From positions 7,950 to 71,949 of the forward strand of contig NZ_CAJTLL010000010.1 in assembly GCF_910577135.1 (NCBI RefSeq): a DNA stretch of 64,000 bases, given 5' to 3'. The notes under the pieces are model-generated. The model was not told where the DNA came from, ran no database searches, and saw nothing but the letters and a program-made list of their open reading frames with translations. Of the stretch, positions 46,290-53,397 are shown one piece after another. Position numbers and translations under genes: made by a program. The first letter of the stretch is position 1. The number at the start of each line of letters is the position of its first letter. Origin of the DNA: an uncultured Helicobacter sp. Its GTDB lineage: Bacteria; Campylobacterota; Campylobacteria; Campylobacterales; Helicobacteraceae.

Positions 46290-47999
46290 TTAGCTCCTTG
46301 AATAAGATTGTAAAAATGAGGGGATTCTAAGAGTAGTATTCCAAGAATCTTTTAAGTCTTTGGCACTTCTACTTTTGCAAATAGCCTTAGTCATTTCTTG
46401 CTTCATTAAGTCGTGTTGAGCTTTTTTCTTATGCAAAATACCTAAAATCTCCACTTCACTATCTGCCAAAATCACATTCACAATCACTTCGCTCTTTTGC
46501 CCGAAGCGATACATACGCCTTATAGCTTGGTAATAGCTTTCATAAGAATAGTTTAATCCTAAGAATGTCATATTTGAGGCATTTTGAAAATTTAGTCCAA
46601 AACCTGCTATACTTGCTTTTGTGATAAGAATAGGAATCTCACCATTAGCAAAGGCGATAAGATTCCTTGCCTTATATTCCGCACTATCATTCCCTCTTAT
46701 CTCTACGATACCACTAAACTCATCAAGCAGTGCCTTTTTTAGCTCATTAGCTTCTAAGTTTGTATCTACCCATATAAGATGAGGTGTGCTATTTTCTTGC
46801 CTTAAAATCTCTTTGAGTTTTTCTATCCTAAAAGGAAGTGATGATTTTTTATCTTTGCTTAAAGTAGTAGCATTAGATTTTGGTAGTGCAAATAAAGCAT
46901 CTTTTGCATCATATTGCACATTATCAAAACGCACACGATGGATAATCTCCCTTAAAGGCGGTAGTATAAATGCACTTGCATCATAACCCAAATCAGCAGG
47001 AGAGCTTATACACTCTGCCCAACTCGCCACCCACTCCCAAAAGACACTCTCTGCGTGTTTTTTAAGCCTATATCCCCCCGCATTCATTGTATCATTGATA
47101 AAAAATCGCATAATCATCTCATAGCTAGGCATAACACCCAAAAATTCACTATGATTGCCTAGCTCTAAGTAGTCATTTGGACTAGGAGTAGCACTACAAG
47201 CGAGTTTATAAGGAGTGTCTTTAAACATCTCTAATAGCGTTCTCTTTGTCGAGCCTGTGAAAGATTTTAAAATCGAGCTTTCATCAAGGACAATGCCCGC
47301 TAACTTATCCACTCTCTTAAGATTATCAATCTGTTCATAATTAATAATATTAAGCCCCTCTTTTAACTCTCCATTTTCTACTTTAGACAGAGTAAAGCCA
47401 AATTTCCTCGCCTCATCAAGCATTTGATACACTACTGCTAGAGGTGCTAAAATAAGCGTGGGCTTATGCGAATGCTTATGCACTGCATAGGCAAAATTCA
47501 TCTGTGTGATGGATTTACCAAGTCCAGTATCCATAAAGAGAGCATACCTACCTATCTCACACGCCCTTTGGACTATCTCTCTTTGGTAGTCAAAAAGATT
47601 AGGATTAAGCCACTTTTCTTTACATATAAAGCCTACCTTTAAGCCCTTTTGCGCCTTGCTTAAAACAAAATCCATATAGCTAGGATTGCTTATTATGCTT
47701 TGTGAGTATTGCTTTATATTTCCATTTTCTATAATCGCCTTCATTTTTGCCATTGCCTCCTCATATATTGTTCTTACCTCCAACACAGAAATATTAAGAA
47801 CTTTTGCAATCTCTTTAAAAGTCATTCCTGCATTTTCCTTTTTCTCAAGCCACTCACTAGGACTTAAAAAGCCCACTTTTTTGCGTAATACATATGAAGC
47901 GTATCGCTTTCTATCAACCTTACCCATACTCTCAAAGACATTTACCTCCTGTTTGTAAGTGGAGTTGATGTAGCCTAGTATTTTCTTTGCCTCTTTCAC
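46290..47999 (-). CDS. SNF2/DEAD-box helicase-like protein
   Basis: 569 residues. An N-terminal helix-turn-helix-like stretch (FKEIAKVLNISVLEVRTIYE) precedes motif I as MDTGLGKSITQMNFAY. II is GIVLDESSILKS, III is LACSATPSPND, and the C-terminal helicase motifs V and VI are SIAGFGLNFQNASNM and YYQAIRRMYRFGQKSEV. The R-x-x-R-x-x-Q end is SNF2-type. Together with the neighbouring methyltransferase it is a recurring phage pair. Its substrate is unknown. Confidence 0.85.
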   Translation of the reverse strand: MKEAKKILGYINSTYKQEVNVFESMGKVDRKRYASYVLRKKVGFLSPSEWLEKKENAGMTFKEIAKVLNISVLEVRTIYEEAMAKMKAIIENGNIKQYSQSIISNPSYMDFVLSKAQKGLKVGFICKEKWLNPNLFDYQREIVQRACEIGRYALFMDTGLGKSITQMNFAYAVHKHSHKPTLILAPLAVVYQMLDEARKFGFTLSKVENGELKEGLNIINYEQIDNLKRVDKLAGIVLDESSILKSFTGSTKRTLLEMFKDTPYKLACSATPSPNDYLELGNHSEFLGVMPSYEMIMRFFINDTMNAGGYRLKKHAESVFWEWVASWAECISSPADLGYDASAFILPPLREIIHRVRFDNVQYDAKDALFALPKSNATTLSKDKKSSLPFRIEKLKEILRQENSTPHLIWVDTNLEANELKKALLDEFSGIVEIRGNDSAEYKARNLIAFANGEIPILITKASIAGFGLNFQNASNMTFLGLNYSYESYYQAIRRMYRFGQKSEVIVNVILADSEVEILGILHKKKAQHDLMKQEMTKAICKSRSAKDLKDSWNTTLRIPSFLQSYSRS

Positions 48000-48027
48000 T
48001 TGGAATCCTTTAGAAATGCCCCAAAGC

Positions 48028-48273
48028 TTAAAACTTCATCTCATTTTTAATCATAAATTCCGCCAAGTCATTTGCCATAACCACCCTCTTGCCCTTGAGC
48101 TGCGTATAGCTAGGCAAGTCTTTTGCACCTTGGGAGAATTTATTGCGTATGGTTACTTCATTAAGTCCAAATATCTCTGCTATCACCCCTTCACTTAGCA
48201 CCGCTCCATATTTGGCAATAATGCTTTGAGTAGTAGCAATGATAAGCTGCTCCTCAAACTTAAGATTCACCAT
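48028..48273 (-). CDS. Small HTH/excisionase-like DNA-binding protein
   Basis: 81 residues. AIIAEIFGLNEVTIRNKF-like segment (VIAEIFGLNEVTIRNKFSQG) is a winged/helix-turn-helix recognition pattern, followed by a beta hairpin LKGKRVVMANDLAEFM. This suggests an AlpA/excisionase-type small regulator. The start overlaps the end of the next upstream gene by 14 bases. Confidence 0.6.
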   Translation of the reverse strand: MVNLKFEEQLIIATTQSIIAKYGAVLSEGVIAEIFGLNEVTIRNKFSQGAKDLPSYTQLKGKRVVMANDLAEFMIKNEMKF

Positions 48274-48604
48274 TGCCTTCCTCCAATATTTTTAGCTGCT
48301 CTTTACTTAGCCCAAATAGACTTTCCACCTGCTCTAATTTGTCATTATTTCTATAGGCTTGATATTCATTCACAATAGCCTTGAATTTAAAGAGCTGCCC
48401 TATAAACTGCCTCGCCCCAGTGCGTAGCTTTTCTAATTCCGCTGAATCTGCCTTCTTTTTGTCCTCATTTTCATTACTTGCATTGAAAAGATTCACCTCT
48501 TTTGCCTCTGATGCAAAGCTATCGTTTATCTTTTCTACATCCATAATCATTTGACACACTTTCTTATCAAGGTTATATAACGCTACAAAATCTTTAAAAG
48601 CCAT
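48260..48604 (-). CDS. Unknown prophage protein, 114 aa
   Basis: A helical, acidic, soluble protein (FVALYNLDKKVCQMIMDVEK, SLFGLSKEQLKILEE). No domain recognised. It starts 13 bases after the AntA-type gene and overlaps the HTH gene. Confidence 0.55.
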   Translation of the reverse strand: MAFKDFVALYNLDKKVCQMIMDVEKINDSFASEAKEVNLFNASNENEDKKKADSAELEKLRTGARQFIGQLFKFKAIVNEYQAYRNNDKLEQVESLFGLSKEQLKILEEGNGES

Positions 48605-48616
48605 TGTTTTCTCCTT

Positions 48617-49405
48617 TTAATACACTAAATCATCTTGGGTGATATTTCTCACATATTCAAGTGCTTCCTCATACTTGATACTTGGTATCTCGCTATAGCG
48701 CGCTACATAAAACTTACTTTTGAGTCTCTTGTAAATAGCTCTAAAATAAGCACTCTTGATATGTGTACCTATATCTCTACCTTTTGTAAGCTCGGCGACT
48801 TTAGACTTCACACTATCGCTTAAGCCCCTCTCTTGCCACGATTCTAAACGCTTTGTAGATTCTAAAAGATGCACTTTCTTTGCGATAATCTCTACATTTG
48901 TTTGCATACCCTCTAAGGCTTGTGTTTGCCTCTTAGTAATTTCAATGAGAGAGCGCACTTCTATAATAGAATTATCACTATGGCTTTGCTCATAGTCGAT
49001 AAAATACTGCCTTACCCCTCTGCCTATATCATTCTTTTCTAGCATAGCAATGTGTTTAGCAATCTCTAGGCTAATAATGTATTCTTTTTTATTATGCACG
49101 ACTTTGTCTTGTTTAAACCCATACAGATGAGCCAAACTCTCAAAAAGCCTAAGCTCTTGCCCTTTCACTTTCGCTCCATTTTTTTGTGGAGCGACTTGCA
49201 AATCTTTGACTTCCTTTTGTGCCACATCAAATGGAATCAAAATATAATCCGCTCCTTCCCTTGCACCACAGACTTCTAAGCGTTTTTTTATCCAAGTGCT
49301 AAAGTCTTGTTTAGAGTGCAATCTCTCGTGTAATTCTCTAGCATTAATAGCATTGACTGCCTTTGTGCCCATTTTCACAGACTCTATTAAAAATAACGCT
49401 CTCAT
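48617..49405 (-). CDS. AntA/AntB-type antirepressor
   Basis: ATG 49405 is supported by GGAGG about 8 bases upstream, giving about 262 residues. The N-terminus AVNARELHERLHSKQDFSTW-like segment (INARELHERLHSKQDFSTWI) and FDVAQKEVKDL..EYIISLEIAKHIAMLEKNDIGR match the AntA/AntB domain found in phage antirepressors. A C-terminal helical domain follows (KRLKSKFYVARYSEIPSIKY). It may relieve CI-type repression. A second antirepressor-like gene is BRO-N at 40187. Confidence 0.8.
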   Translation of the reverse strand: MRALFLIESVKMGTKAVNAINARELHERLHSKQDFSTWIKKRLEVCGAREGADYILIPFDVAQKEVKDLQVAPQKNGAKVKGQELRLFESLAHLYGFKQDKVVHNKKEYIISLEIAKHIAMLEKNDIGRGVRQYFIDYEQSHSDNSIIEVRSLIEITKRQTQALEGMQTNVEIIAKKVHLLESTKRLESWQERGLSDSVKSKVAELTKGRDIGTHIKSAYFRAIYKRLKSKFYVARYSEIPSIKYEEALEYVRNITQDDLVY

Positions 49406-49725
49406 CGCATACCTCCACCACAATTTACACACGCTCCAACATCTTTTACTTGTGATGAGGGGCTATTCACTCCTAACTCACACGCTATTTCTTGGTTTGT
49501 TTGCGCTCTTGCCTCTTCACCCACCTCATCAGCATAGAGGAGATAGCCCTTAGAGATAAGCTCATTGACTACCTCTCGCACACTATCCTTGCGAAAGCTA
49601 AAAGTCTTTCTATTATAGAGGATATGGTCTATTGTCGATTTCTTGATGTTAAGCTTATCAGCCATTTTTCTCAAGCTCCCAAAATCTTGAGACACCTTTT
49701 TCATATTTAATTTAAATAAACTCAT
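49402..49725 (-). CDS. Phage HTH protein, 107 aa
   Basis: Starts MSLFKLNMKKVSQDFGSLRK. The helix-turn-helix is LRKMADKLNIKKSTIDHILY (residues 18-37). A CVNCGGG motif is at the C-terminus. It is one of the leftward early genes; the stop overlaps the next start by four bases. Confidence 0.65.
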   Translation of the reverse strand: MSLFKLNMKKVSQDFGSLRKMADKLNIKKSTIDHILYNRKTFSFRKDSVREVVNELISKGYLLYADEVGEEARAQTNQEIACELGVNSPSSQVKDVGACVNCGGGMR

Positions 49726-50000
49726 TGCTTACCTCCATTTGTTATGGCTTTAGTGGCTATGCCTCTAAACTTCCTTGCTAACCATTTCTTTGTCCATTTT
49801 TGCCAATTTATCTCCAAGCCTTGAGCTCCTTCTCCATAAGCCCTAATATTTGCAATGACTTCATAGCAATAGTTGATATGCCCTTCTTTAAAGCCTTGTG
49901 CGACTTTATGCCTATCACGCAACCACTCTGCCAACACTGCCCTGTATTCCATTTCTCTCTCTTTGCAATAGCTTTGCCAAGCTTCTTTTGTCTTTGTCAT
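49722..50000 (-). CDS. First gene of the leftward prophage operon, 92 aa, unknown
   Basis: Strongly basic and Trp/Lys-rich (MTKTKEAWQSYCKEREMEY, INWQKWTKKWLARKF). AAGGAGTGAAAAATG start site. No family recognised. The start lies about 32 bases after the CI-type palindrome at 50032, so it probably leads the repressed leftward operon. Confidence 0.6.
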   Translation of the reverse strand: MTKTKEAWQSYCKEREMEYRAVLAEWLRDRHKVAQGFKEGHINYCYEVIANIRAYGEGAQGLEINWQKWTKKWLARKFRGIATKAITNGGKQ

Positions 50001-50031
50001 TTTTCACTCCTTGATGATTTTGTATAAATTA

Positions 50032-50047
50032 TAAGACAATAGTCTTA
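50032..50047. promoter_or_regulatory. Prophage operator, copy 1
   Basis: TAAGACAATAGTCTTA is an inverted repeat of TAAGAC around AATA. It is identical to 50647-50662. It overlaps the leftward promoter region for 50000 and lies upstream of the plus-strand gene 50122. Confidence 0.75.
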
Positions 50048-50121
50048 ATATGTCAAGACAAATGACTATAAAAAATAATATTTACTTATGTTAGAATGTG
50101 AAAAATGTAAGGAGTGTAGAT

Positions 50122-50391
50122 ATGAAAAAGTCTAAATTCGAAATAGAAAAACAAGCCCTAGAGGCTATCAAGAGTCAATCAACCGAAACTCTATTAGTGT
50201 ATCGTGGAGATATTTTAAGCAGGATTCAAGGTTATAAAGTTTTAAAAGGACTTCCTGCTCTGAAATATTATTTGTGCTTTGCTCTTGGCAAACTTCCAAA
50301 GGAGATAGATTCTCTAAGCGATGATGAACTCTTTTTTCTTTCAGAAGAGTTACTAGATTGGGATTTATTCTCTCATAAGCCTCTATCATAG
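50122..50391 (+). CDS. Small protein of unknown function, 89 aa
   Basis: Starts ATG 50122 with AAGGAG 8 bases upstream. Begins MKKSKFEIEKQALEAIKS and contains LLVYRGDILSRIQGYKVL. The sequence looks like a natural soluble protein. It overlaps a minus-strand frame (50168-50443), so only one is likely to be real; this one has the more natural composition. Confidence 0.5.
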   Translation: MKKSKFEIEKQALEAIKSQSTETLLVYRGDILSRIQGYKVLKGLPALKYYLCFALGKLPKEIDSLSDDELFFLSEELLDWDLFSHKPLS

Positions 50392-50443
50392 TTATTAAGT
50401 CTTTGCTTATTTCACGCACTAAGCGCAGTTTTGTATATGTCAT
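50168..50443 (-). CDS. Alternative minus-strand frame, 91 aa
   Basis: Starts ATG 50443 behind a very good AAGGAGTAAAAA, whose GAG-TAA is the stop of the broken gene 50447-50624. The first 20 residues (MTYTKLRLVREISKDLITMI) look natural; the rest is antisense to 50122-50391. It may be a truncated gene. Confidence 0.3.
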   Translation of the reverse strand: MTYTKLRLVREISKDLITMIEAYERINPNLVTLLKEKRVHHRLENLSPLEVCQEQSTNNISEQEVLLKLYNLESCLKYLHDTLIEFRLIDS

Positions 50444-50446
50444 TTT

Positions 50447-50624
50447 TTACTCCTTGATGATTTTAAAATACTCTTTGCCCTCGGATGGAGTTTGTGTATT
50501 CTTGGTGCGTGTCTTTGTCTGTATGCTATTTTCGAGGAATTTATGAAACGCTGAAAAGTCCTTTTCACACAATGCCTTATCATTTATCCCATACACTGAA
50601 CGCTACAAAACTAGCAAATGTCAT
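50447..50624 (-). pseudogene. Frameshifted small early gene
   Basis: ATG 50624, with AAAGGAG upstream, opens a frame that stops after 14 codons. One base later the frame continues openly as YGINDKALCEKDFSAFHKFL and on to the TAA at 50447. The span is 178 bases, 3x59+1, so a single extra base would explain it. The product is unknown. The ATG stands 23 bases from operator copy 2. Confidence 0.5.
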
Positions 50625-50646
50625 AAAAACTCCTTTGACTTTATTA

Positions 50647-50662
50647 TAAGACAATAGTCTTA
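50647..50662. promoter_or_regulatory. Prophage operator, copy 2
   Basis: Identical to 50032-50047 (TAAGACAATAGTCTTA). A half-site TAAGACA at 50714-50720 lies close to the repressor start, consistent with autoregulation. Confidence 0.75.
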
Positions 50663-50739
50663 ATTTAAAGCTTAAGATTAGGCATAAAAAATATGACAAA
50701 AATAAGATATAATTAAGACAAAATGCAGAAAGGTTACTT

Positions 50740-51339
50740 ATGACAGGTGTAGAATTTAGAGAAATTAGAGAAAAATTAGGAATGACTCAAGATACATTGA
50801 GTAAAGAGATAGGTATTAATATAAGACAAATATCTCGTATAGAAACAGGTGAAGCTGATGTGCGAGACTATCACGAAAAGCTTATATTGACACTATTAGA
50901 AAAAAGAAGTAAAACATACAAGAACGATGTAAAAACCCAAAAAATCACCTACTACCCCAATATTAAAGCCTCTGCAGGATATGGCATTATCAACGAAAAT
51001 GAAGAGAGCATAGAAATAGATACCAATCTCTTAAGTGCTATCAAAATGCCTCATAAAAAGCTTGATATGATACAAGTGCAAGGGGATTCTATGCACCCAT
51101 ATATCCAAAATGGCGATTTTGCACTCATAGAGCGAAGCAGTGAGGCAAAAAATGGCGATATAGTCATTGCTAACTATCAAGGCGACTTGTATGTCAAGCA
51201 GATTCAAAAAAACCCACAAAACAAATCAATATCTTTTATCTCAAGCAACAAAGAATACCCAAGCTTTGAAGTCAAAGGCACAGACTTAGAATCTCTTGTA
51301 ATAGTAGGGATTCTTAAAGGCGTTATTAGAGCGTATTAA
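50740..51339 (+). CDS. CI/LexA-type phage repressor (HTH plus S24 peptidase)
   Basis: 199 residues. The XRE HTH is FREIREKLGMTQDTLSKEIG to ISRIETGEAD (residues 5-40). The C-terminal half is an S24 peptidase fold: IQVQGDSMHPYIQNGDFALI with the nucleophile Ser near residue 123, and GDLYVKQIQ with the catalytic Lys near 151. It is thus likely inactivated by self-cleavage in the SOS response. The palindromes at 50032 and 50647 are the likely operators. Confidence 0.9.
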   Translation: MTGVEFREIREKLGMTQDTLSKEIGINIRQISRIETGEADVRDYHEKLILTLLEKRSKTYKNDVKTQKITYYPNIKASAGYGIINENEESIEIDTNLLSAIKMPHKKLDMIQVQGDSMHPYIQNGDFALIERSSEAKNGDIVIANYQGDLYVKQIQKNPQNKSISFISSNKEYPSFEVKGTDLESLVIVGILKGVIRAY

Positions 51340-51406
51340 GCCACCCTCGCAAAAATCAACTATCACAAAAATTTTTAAGCCCAACGCCCCTCGTATAATC
51401 AAACTG

Positions 51407-51547
51407 AATTTCCGATTAATTTGCTCTATATAATCCCCCTAGATTTTCTAAGAATCCAAAGTTAAAATTCCGATTAATTTGTAAGAAAAGTAAAAACACT
51501 TTCCGACAAATATCACTTTTGCAATGAGCTTATATTTCCGACAAATA
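51407..51547. repeat. Four TTCCGA-type repeats
   Basis: AATTTCCGATTAATTTG (51407-51423), its near copy (51465-51481) and TTTCCGACAAATA twice (51500-51512, 51535-51547). Spacings between TTCCGA starts are 58, 33 and 35 bases. They occur in non-coding DNA and look like regulator binding sites. Confidence 0.65.
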
Positions 51548-51831
51548 CACATCAATGCCACACGCCCTATAAGCCTAAGCGTAAGGCATACAACTAAAGC
51601 CACATAAAAAAGTAAAAGTGGTTTTTTAAGAGAGTAAGTTGTGCTTACCTGCTCTCTTAATTGTAGATTCTATCCTCTTACTCTCCTTATAGAATCCCAT
51701 AAGGTTTAAGACAATATTTAGCTTACAATATGAACTCAATCATTGGAGAACCTTCAAAGATTCTTATCTTGTCTTTATTATAAGTTTTAAGCTAATGCAT
51801 TGATTTAAAATCAACATTCTATTCTTATGCT

Positions 51832-51914
51832 TTTATCTTGTTTATATGTTTATCTTATTTATACTTTTATTTTATCTATATGTTTATCTTGTTTATGCTT
51901 TCATCTTATTTCTC
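51832..51914. repeat. Imperfect tandem repeat of a ~16-18-bp TTTATCTT unit
   Basis: About five degenerate copies of TTTTATCTTGTTTATATG-like units. It is purely low-complexity and not coding. Confidence 0.55.
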
Positions 51915-51950
51915 TAAATTATTGGGTCCTTACTTCACAAATCCTCCCCT

Positions 51951-51973
51951 CGCGGTTGCCGACCGCGGTTTTT
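51951..51973 (+). terminator. Rho-independent terminator
   Basis: CGCGGT and ACCGCG around TGCCG, followed by GTTTTTGG. A GC-rich stem plus T-run in AT-rich surroundings. It probably isolates the late cluster from the repressor region. Confidence 0.75.
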
Positions 51974-52184
51974 GGAGATTTTTGGAGAAAAAATAGTCAT
52001 TTCATATTCATATCAAAATTTATATTTTTGGTTTATGTAACCAATCATCAAAAGTCTATTTTATAGGGTTTATAGCCATTTTAAAGCTTTAATTATTAAA
52101 AAATCCAAAAAAACTTTAGAATCTTAAAAAGACTAATATTTTATATGAAGCAAGGAGCTTAAAGCATTTCATATAGGAGATTCT

Positions 52185-52370
52185 ATGCTGGATTCTAAAC
52201 AATTAAAAACTGAACTTTTAACACTTATAAAAGCAAAAGGCTTTAAGCAAAGTAAAGAAAATGAAAGATTTATAGAAGCAATAAGCGAAGGGATTATCTC
52301 TCACTTCACAAAGAATGCCATTGTGGAAACTAAAGGATCTGCAAATGCTCAAGTAGGCACCCTCAAATAA
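52185..52370 (+). CDS. Small phage protein before baseplate V
   Basis: 61 residues, MLDSKQLKTELLTLIKAKGF, with SHFTKNAIVETKGSANAQVG at its end. The start has AGGAGATTCT upstream. No family identified. It is the first gene of the late cluster. Confidence 0.55.
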   Translation: MLDSKQLKTELLTLIKAKGFKQSKENERFIEAISEGIISHFTKNAIVETKGSANAQVGTLK

Positions 52371-52411
52371 AATTTACTTATAAACAGAAAGAATAATACA
52401 AAGGACTTGCA

Positions 52412-52894
52412 ATGTATGGTGAAGCAAAAATTTACATAGGCACAATCATTGAAGTAGATAAATCTAAAGTAAGAGTGGAATATACAAATACTAAAAGTGA
52501 TTTTGTACCCTATCTTCAAGTAAGCAATGCGTTTAAAACACATTATAGCCCACCTCAAGTTGGAGAAGTAGTCATTTTGTTTAAACTAGACAATACAGGA
52601 TTTGTAATAGGCTCAATTTTCCCACAAAGTGCTTATTCACACTTGCAAGAAAATACAGAATCCATTAATTACGCTGATGGAACAAGTATTTGTTATCAAG
52701 ATGGGGCATTGCAAGTAAAAAGCCTTAAACAACTTAATATTGTGTGCAAGAAAGCTACAATTAATGCAGAATCCATTACGCTTGGGGGAGAGAGTGCAAG
52801 TGATTTAGGTGGAGTGGTAACAGGAGAGTGTATATGTCCTTTCACAGGCTCTCCACACGCAGAGTTTAGCAAGAAGGTTAAAGCGCTTAAATGA
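52412..52894 (+). CDS. Phage baseplate assembly protein V (P2 gpV-like)
   Basis: 160 residues. KIYIGTIIEVDKSKVRVEY, PPQVGEVVILFKLDN and GFVIGSIFPQ reproduce the OB-fold pattern of gpV-type baseplate spikes. The C-terminal repeat (YQDGALQVKSLKQLNIVCKK) matches the spike. It forms the membrane-puncturing tip. In P2 this gene stands near W, J and I, but here it precedes the terminase. Confidence 0.8.
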   Translation: MYGEAKIYIGTIIEVDKSKVRVEYTNTKSDFVPYLQVSNAFKTHYSPPQVGEVVILFKLDNTGFVIGSIFPQSAYSHLQENTESINYADGTSICYQDGALQVKSLKQLNIVCKKATINAESITLGGESASDLGGVVTGECICPFTGSPHAEFSKKVKALK

Positions 52895-53397
52895 TAGTCT
52901 CAACCACAGAGCTAGGCGAACTTCTAGGGCTCACCGAGCGGCATATATACAATCTTGAAAAAGCTGGAATCCTTAATAAAATTGATAAAAATCAATGGGA
53001 CGCAAGTAAAAATATCCAAAGTTACACGCTTTACAAGATTGATTTAGAAGCTCAAAGTAGCGATATGGGCAAGGTAAAGATAAGAAGGGAATTGGCAGAA
53101 GCGAAGCTTAAAGAATTAGCCTATAAAGAAAAAATTGAAAGCTTACTTCCGCTAGAAAAGATTGCAAAAGAACTCGAGGATATAGCTATCACTATAAGCA
53201 ACAAGCTCTATGCGCTCCCCCACATCATTAAACGAAAGCACAAGATTAGTCAAAAAGTCATCAATGAAATGGAGGCTCAAATTGAATTGATACTCCTTGA
53301 ACTCAAAGATCCTAGCGTTTATACACAAAAAGCCATAGACAATGAAACAAAAATCAAAAAAGAAAAAGAAATGCAAACACAGGAAATAAAGCAATGA
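52891..53397 (+). CDS. Terminase small subunit (Nu1-like)
   Basis: 168 residues. The N-terminus TTELGELLGLTERHIYNLEK is a winged HTH as in lambda Nu1, and a charged helical C-terminus follows. It overlaps the large terminase by 4 bases. It recognises the packaging site. Confidence 0.8.
   Translation: MIVSTTELGELLGLTERHIYNLEKAGILNKIDKNQWDASKNIQSYTLYKIDLEAQSSDMGKVKIRRELAEAKLKELAYKEKIESLLPLEKIAKELEDIAITISNKLYALPHIIKRKHKISQKVINEMEAQIELILLELKDPSVYTQKAIDNETKIKKEKEMQTQEIKQ

Larger units (their letters stand above)
51340..52184. other. Regulatory interval with TTCCGA repeats, terminator and low-complexity repeats
   Basis: 845 bases without a gene. TTCCGATTAATTTG occurs at 51410 and 51468, and TTCCGACAAATA at 51501 and 51536. 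A low-complexity TTTATCTT-type tandem repeat lies at 51832-51914, and a terminator at 51951. The region separates the repressor from the late genes. It could contain the late promoter or packaging site, but nothing decides this. Confidence 0.5.

Noticed and set aside
51827..52066. 79-aa open frame on the plus strand
   Set aside because: It is made of low-complexity TTTATCTT repeats and crosses a GC-rich terminator. No ribosome-binding site.
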